A stretch of DNA of 64,000 bases from Heterodera schachtii (lineage: Eukaryota > Nematoda > Chromadorea > Rhabditida > Heteroderidae). The notes below the pieces were generated by a model that had not been told where the DNA came from, did no database searches, and was given only the letters and a program-made list of their open reading frames with translations. Below, in pieces: positions 59,467-64,000 of the stretch (its first letter is position 1; each line of letters opens with the position of its first letter). The stretch covers positions 221,140 through 285,139 of the forward strand of contig SIJG01000056.1 of NCBI GenBank assembly GCA_023374025.1, given 5' to 3'. The translations under genes and the position numbers were made by a program.

Positions 59467-62400
59467 ATGAGTGTTCCTCTGCTGTTGGTCATTTGCCTTT
59501 TTGTGCCTTTCACTCATTGTCAGTTCCTTTTGGCGGCGTCAAAAAGTGCCGAAATCGAAACGGACGGTGACTTTTTTTTTGGGGGGGGGGGGAGAGGGTC
59601 CTCAAAATTGAGCGGAACGAATCCATTTGCAATTGTTGTGCAAAACTCGTAGAAATGGGAAATGTGTATGACAATGGAAAATGCACTGCTTATCATCATT
59701 GTCCCATTGTCTAACGGACATTGGGAAAAACACAAAAGATTTATCAAATTCATAGATATTAAAACATCTTTTAAATTCTGTGTCCAATTTTCCAGAGGTT
59801 TATTTTGGCCGGTCTTTTATTTTGCCAATTTAACACATTAAATTAGGGTGTAATTAAAATAAATGGGACTAAAAGTTATTTGCAATATATTGCTATTTAT
59901 TTATTAATTTATCTTTTTTTTTTGTTCAATTGTCCCTTCAAGCGGAATTGACCACTGCAATTAGTGAAGAAAGCGGAAACGGAAATGGGACCGAAGGTAC
60001 CGTACTTACTGAATTAGTACCCCCGGGGGTTCTATTTTTCAACCCCCCTCGAAAGGGGGGTTCTAATACAGAGGGGGGTTCTAATTCAGAGGGGGGTTAT
60101 ATTTTTCAACCTCCATTTTTTTAAAATCCAACAAAAAATGGCGATTTTTTGTAACATTTCGCCAAAATAGCAAACTTTTTTTTGAATTTAATTTGTTTCT
60201 AGCTCATAATAGCGAACTTTTTCTGTAATTTCATATGGTTTAAGCTCATTCTCTTTATTTTAATCTTTTGAATGATGGACGAGCGAAACTTTTCTTCATC
60301 GTTAAAAAAGGTATTCAAAATGATATTAGATTTCATAAATTGATCAATTTAGGTGTGCTAAATCCGCATTTTGGACTGCGCCAAGACGTCGTCGATTCAT
60401 GCCGCCAGCAGACGCTTCAGCTTGACCGAAACACAATCCGAGGCTGGAAGAAGCAAGAGGCGGCACTGAGAAAAATGTAAACTTAATTGCTTTGTTTTTC
60501 AATTTGTTCCAATTAAGGCATCAATTGGCAAAGCGCAAGCGTCTTATTGGCGGAGGAAGAAAGCTGACAAACGCACAATTCGACCAAGAATTGATCATAC
60601 ACGGAAACTCTCATCAATTTCGTCCTCTATGTACAGCAACTCATTCACTACAACAAGTTAGAAAATTTTGTCTTTTTAGTGAATTTATTTCCAGTTATTT
60701 TGCTCTAGTTACTCTGCTGTTTATGCCTGCGATGAAAGCCGTTTGTTTGGACCCTTCGGATGGCACGTGCATCACCGACATACCTGTGCAAGGGGGTAGT
60801 CAAGGGGGGGGGGGGGGGGCCTGACGTCGAACGTAAGGGGTCAGCGGGGGGCGAACGTAAGAAATCGGGGGGGGGGGTGGTCAAAAGAGGAAAAAGGGAG
60901 AGAAAAAAGAAAAAGAGGAAGGAAAAAGGAGAAAAAGCGAAAAAAGGGAGCGTAGAAATCAAGGAAAGTGCAGTGAATTACGTTCGATTAACCCTGAGGA
61001 GTGGAATTCGTCGAACGTAAGAGGAGGGGTCGAAAAATTCCTAAATTTTCTTAAAAAATTGACCCAAATGAGCAAAAAATCGGTCGTTTTTTTGACAAAA
61101 TTTGTTAACGAATTACACTCAAATTGTCAAAAAATTTCCCAGCGGCGCCTATCGGCACCGCCGGACCTCCCCCCCTGTCCCCAAAAAGTTTTTTAAAAAC
61201 AAAAAAGTCGTCTCCTGGCTATAAAATTCGCAAAAATTTGGAAAATTTGTTGAAAATCTGTTAAAAAATTGCACTAAAGTTTCAAAAAAGTTCCGGCGGC
61301 GCCTAACGGCACCGCCGCCCCTCCAAAATTTTTTTTTTGAAAAAACCGCGCCGCAAAAAAACGTGTTTGAATAGTAAAAAAAACGCCAAAAGAAAGTGGG
61401 TGGTATAAATAGCAAAAAAAAAAAAAGGTCTTCACTGGGCAAATAAGAAAGAAAATGGTCGAACGTAGGAAAATGGGGCTCTGACCCCCCCATGGGTGGG
61501 TCAAAGTCGAACGTAAGACCCCTTCACTGACCACCCCCTTGCACAGGTATGATCACCGATAAGGGCGCCAAAACAGTGACGGTCCTGAACACCGGACATG
61601 AAAAAGCTCGCGTCACTGTCATCCTCACGGCGCGCTCTGACGGCAAGAAGCTTCAGCCATTCGTGCTTCTCCCCAAAAAAAGGCCAATTCCAAACATCAT
61701 CAACCGCTTCAAAAGTCGGCTGCACTTGTGTTGGTGTGGGCGCGTGTGGATGGACAACGAACTTACGACGGAATATTTGGAGAAAGTGGGCAAAAAATTG
61801 AAAATTGAGATTTTTAAAACTTAGATTTCTAAGGTTGTTTCATTTTTATAGTATAATTTTTAAATTTTTATTCGGTTTAGAAGGAAGGTGCAATCCCAAA
61901 TGGTCTTGCACTGCTGAAGCAAAGGCGCAAAGAAGACGCGGTCATTAAAGGTGTGGAAGAAATCGATTTGGGGGAGGATGAAAGCGATGCATCGGTTGAT
62001 ATTTAGATGTTTTAAAAATTATACCTATTTTTTGTTATTACTTGCCTAATACATTTTATTTAAAAATCTCTTTTTTGTACGATTTCTTGGCCGTATAAAA
62101 ATTTGCTTTTTTTGAAAAAAAAATTCTTTTTTTTTTTCGGGGGGGGGGTTATAATTCAGAGGGGGGTTCTAATTCAGAGGGGGGTTCTATTTTTCAACCA
62201 CCCCCGAAAGGGGGGTTCTAATACAGAGGGGGGTTCTAATTCAGAGGGGGGTACTAATTCAGTAAGTACGGTATGTAAATTTGAATTTTTAAATGTTTAA
62301 CTCAATAATTATTAATTAATAAAATTTCATTTTGTAATTTTTAAGAATGGACGGACAATTTTGAAACGCAAGGCGAAATGAATGAATTGAGAAGAAAGAT

Positions 62401-63837
62401 TAAGCAAATGGAGAACCAAATTGAGCAGCTGAAGGAAAACTCCTCAAAATGCGAAAATGTATTTTTAATTTGTTTTTTAATTTAATTTATTTAATTTTCA
62501 TTTTAAAATTGGCTGTTTTTCCATTTTAAGAACCATTGGAACCCCGAAGATTGTCACCACGAACTTTTCCTTTTGAAGCCCAAATTGGTGAAGATTGTTT
62601 GCCGTGGAAAGGACGAATGTAAATTTCATGAACATTATTTTTAATTATTTAATTTATTTTTTGATTTTTCAGTTTATCGCTCTGTCCGTGCCAAATTTGC
62701 GCAGTCCGAAAAGTTGGGAATCATTTATTTTGAAGTGAAAATTGTTATGCTGCAGCGAAATAACACGCGGTAACAAGGAAAAGGAAACAAAATAATATTT
62801 AAATGAAAATTATTTATTAATTATAAAATTTAATTCTCATGAAGATTGTATAATAATTATTTTTATCATTAATAAGTTGCATGGAATCCTTGGGAAAAGC
62901 CGGGGATTTCGCCAAAGACAGATATTTATTTACCTGAACATTTCTAAGAATATTTTTGGTTTTGAAAGGCTTTTCTGATTTTGTTTATTTTGAAAGTTAA
63001 ATGAAAAGCCTGTGGCAAATGTGCCAATCTAAAAAATGCTCTGAAACCCAGATTTTTGAAGAATTTCTCAATTATTAATGCCTAAATAGCTAAGGAGGCT
63101 TAAAATCCGGTAATCGCCGTGCCCGTCCCCTCAATCCACTCTTTTCAAACTCAATTAGTGACATTGGCATTGGCCTCGCGCCCAAATCTGTGCCGTTAAA
63201 CCGCACGGGCATTGGCAAACTCAACGACACCTACGCCTTCTTTGACGACGGCTTCATTTTTGGCCATAACATCGGCGGCTACGGGGGCAATGCCAATTTC
63301 CGGGCCGGCGATGTGATCGGATGCGGCATTGACTTGGCACGGCACCAAATCATTTACACGAAGAACGGCGAGAGACTGAGTGGGTGGGGGAGGCGGAGAA
63401 AAGGCGGCGGCACCAAATTGGGCCCAAATCAGTCGAGAAAAATGCCAAAAAGGGATTTTGAAAACACTTTTACGTGGCTTTTCAAATCAATTAGGCTTCT
63501 TCAGACACCACCAACATGCTCGTCCACTCTTTCGACTTGTTCCCGGCCGTGTCGTTGCGTAACCCCGGGGACATTGTCGAGGCCAATTTCGGCCCCCTCT
63601 TCAAATACGAAATGCCCGACGGTCAGACCAAAAAACTTACCTTATTTTAAGCCCCGTTTTCTTTCAATGCTTCACAATTTTAGGGAGTGTCCGCGTTCAC
63701 TCCGCCGTTAGCACCGTTTTTCTTGTGTTTCTTTTGTTTGGTGCGTTTTATTCATCAATTTTAAATTGGTTTCTAATTTTTTAGGGGCTTCACTTTTCCG
63801 TGACCAATTCTTCAACTTCCATTTCGGCGCTAATTGA
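59467..63837 (+). CDS. secreted SPRY-domain protein (SPRYSEC-type effector)
   Basis: Nine exons total 900 bases (299 residues) with agreeing phases: 59,467-59,566; 59,943-59,996; 62,346-62,458; 62,531-62,618; 62,673-62,769; 63,159-63,379; 63,505-63,621; 63,684-63,740; 63,785-63,837. The start gives a signal peptide (MSVPLLLVICLFVPFTHCQF), so the product should be secreted. Residues about 52-88 form a coiled-coil-like stretch (MNELRRKIKQMENQIEQLKE). A SPRY domain follows: NHWNPEDCHHELFLLKPKL, GIIYFEVKI, GIGLAPKSVPLN, DTYAFFDDGFIFGH, GDVIGCGIDLARHQIIYTKN, LFPAVSLRNPGDIVEANFGP. In cyst nematodes, secreted SPRY proteins come from the dorsal gland and act inside plant cells. This role is by analogy. 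The short C-terminal tail has a hydrophobic run (VSTVFLVFLLF). Intron 2 contains a pogo-like transposon placed on the original 5' splice site. Confidence 0.88.
60353..62005 (+). pseudogene. pogo-type transposase, defective
   Basis: The pieces are in order. A helix-turn-helix exon (about 60,353-60,476) reads RNTIRGWKKQEAALRKM. A second DNA-binding piece (60,518-60,658) has KRLIGGGRKLTNAQF. A catalytic-domain piece has VYACDES, carrying the first Asp (60,717-60,780), and resumes after the inserted element with KGAKTVTVLNTGHEKARVTV and LTARSDGKKLQPFVLL (61,550-61,824). The C-terminal exon (about 61,881-62,005) ends DLGEDESDASVDI-stop. These blocks match pogo/Tigger DDE transposases. Much of the region before the first Asp, and the stretch holding the later catalytic acids, are missing, so the gene is probably inactive. 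Confidence 0.75.
60783..61547. mobile_element. 765-bp TIR element with splice sites in its termini
   Basis: The ends are CCTGTGCAAGGGGGT and its complement, with TA duplicated on both sides (60,781-60,782 and 61,548-61,549). It interrupts the transposase catalytic domain. Removing the element and one TA restores an open frame. The terminal repeat also contains GTGCAAG at the left and TTGCACAG at the right, so a GT-AG splice would remove 758 bases and leave a 6-base in-frame addition. The interior has GTCGAACGTAAG repeats and two copies of the GC-rich hairpin module. There is no transposase. Confidence 0.85.
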
Positions 63838-63948
63838 AGAGAAATTGAAAATTCATAAAATTTATTTTATTTTATTTAAATTAATTCAGAATTTTTGATT
63901 TAAACTTTGTTCCTATTTTATGTACTTACAATTTAACATTAAACTTTC

Positions 63949-63954
63949 AATAAA
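63949..63954 (+). terminator. polyadenylation signal AATAAA of SPRY gene
   Basis: AATAAA lies 112 bases after the stop codon (63,835-63,837) in an AT-rich 3' untranslated region that runs to the window end. Confidence 0.55.
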
Positions 63955-64000
63955 AATTAGCGCTTTATTACAATGTTTTGCTGGGATAAGACCACGAAAA

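Larger units (their letters stand above)
60000..62271 (+). mobile_element. pogo-like DNA transposon in SPRY gene intron
   Basis: Perfect 25-bp terminal inverted repeats begin CCGTACTTACTGAATTAGTA at 60,000-60,024 and 62,247-62,271. They are flanked by a TA duplication (59,998-59,999 and 62,272-62,273), as in the Tc1/mariner/pogo group. Inside each end are subterminal repeats of CAGAGGGGGGTTCTAAT (60,025-60,115 and 62,140-62,246). The element contains a broken pogo-type transposase gene in the plus orientation, and a further TIR element at 60,783-61,547. Confidence 0.9.

Overview
The window looks like nuclear DNA from a plant-parasitic nematode, most likely a cyst nematode (Heteroderidae: Globodera or Heterodera). 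The evidence is a gene for a secreted SPRY-domain protein of the SPRYSEC effector type, a nematode-style F-actin capping protein alpha gene, very short GT-AG introns (about 40-50 bases) in several genes, and many DNA transposons. The genus is inference.

Positions 1 to about 37,300 are extremely AT-rich with almost no genes. This part holds a 5.2-kb tandem duplication, each copy carrying one Mutator-like (MULE) element with 335-390 bp inverted repeats. It also holds several small hAT-like elements with 8-bp target duplications (one nested in another), a dead mariner fragment, foldback sequences and decayed dispersed repeats.

Positions 37,303-51,867 form a 14.6-kb near-perfect palindrome. Each arm carries one complete 11-exon gene for a protein-primed family-B DNA polymerase of the Polinton/Maverick type, with all polymerase and 3'-5' exonuclease motifs visible. 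Each arm also has an upstream block of iteron-like repeats, poly-C/poly-G repeats near the outer end, and a GGTGAAAA minisatellite near the centre. No integrase, ATPase, protease or capsid gene is visible. The arms differ at scattered, mostly synonymous sites, so this is not a simple read-through artefact.

Positions 51,868-64,000 are gene-bearing and of more balanced composition. They hold a hypothetical acidic protein (minus), MULE debris, the capping protein alpha gene (minus; seven exons read here, one intron carrying a hAT-like MITE) and, divergently, a 299-residue secreted SPRY protein (plus; nine exons whose phases all agree). A pogo-like transposon sits exactly on the 5' splice site of that gene's second intron. 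Inside its defective transposase gene lies a second TIR element whose own termini carry GT and AG, so that it could be removed as an intron.

Several elements with different termini share one GC-rich hairpin module, which suggests exchange of internal sequence between small DNA transposons in this genome.
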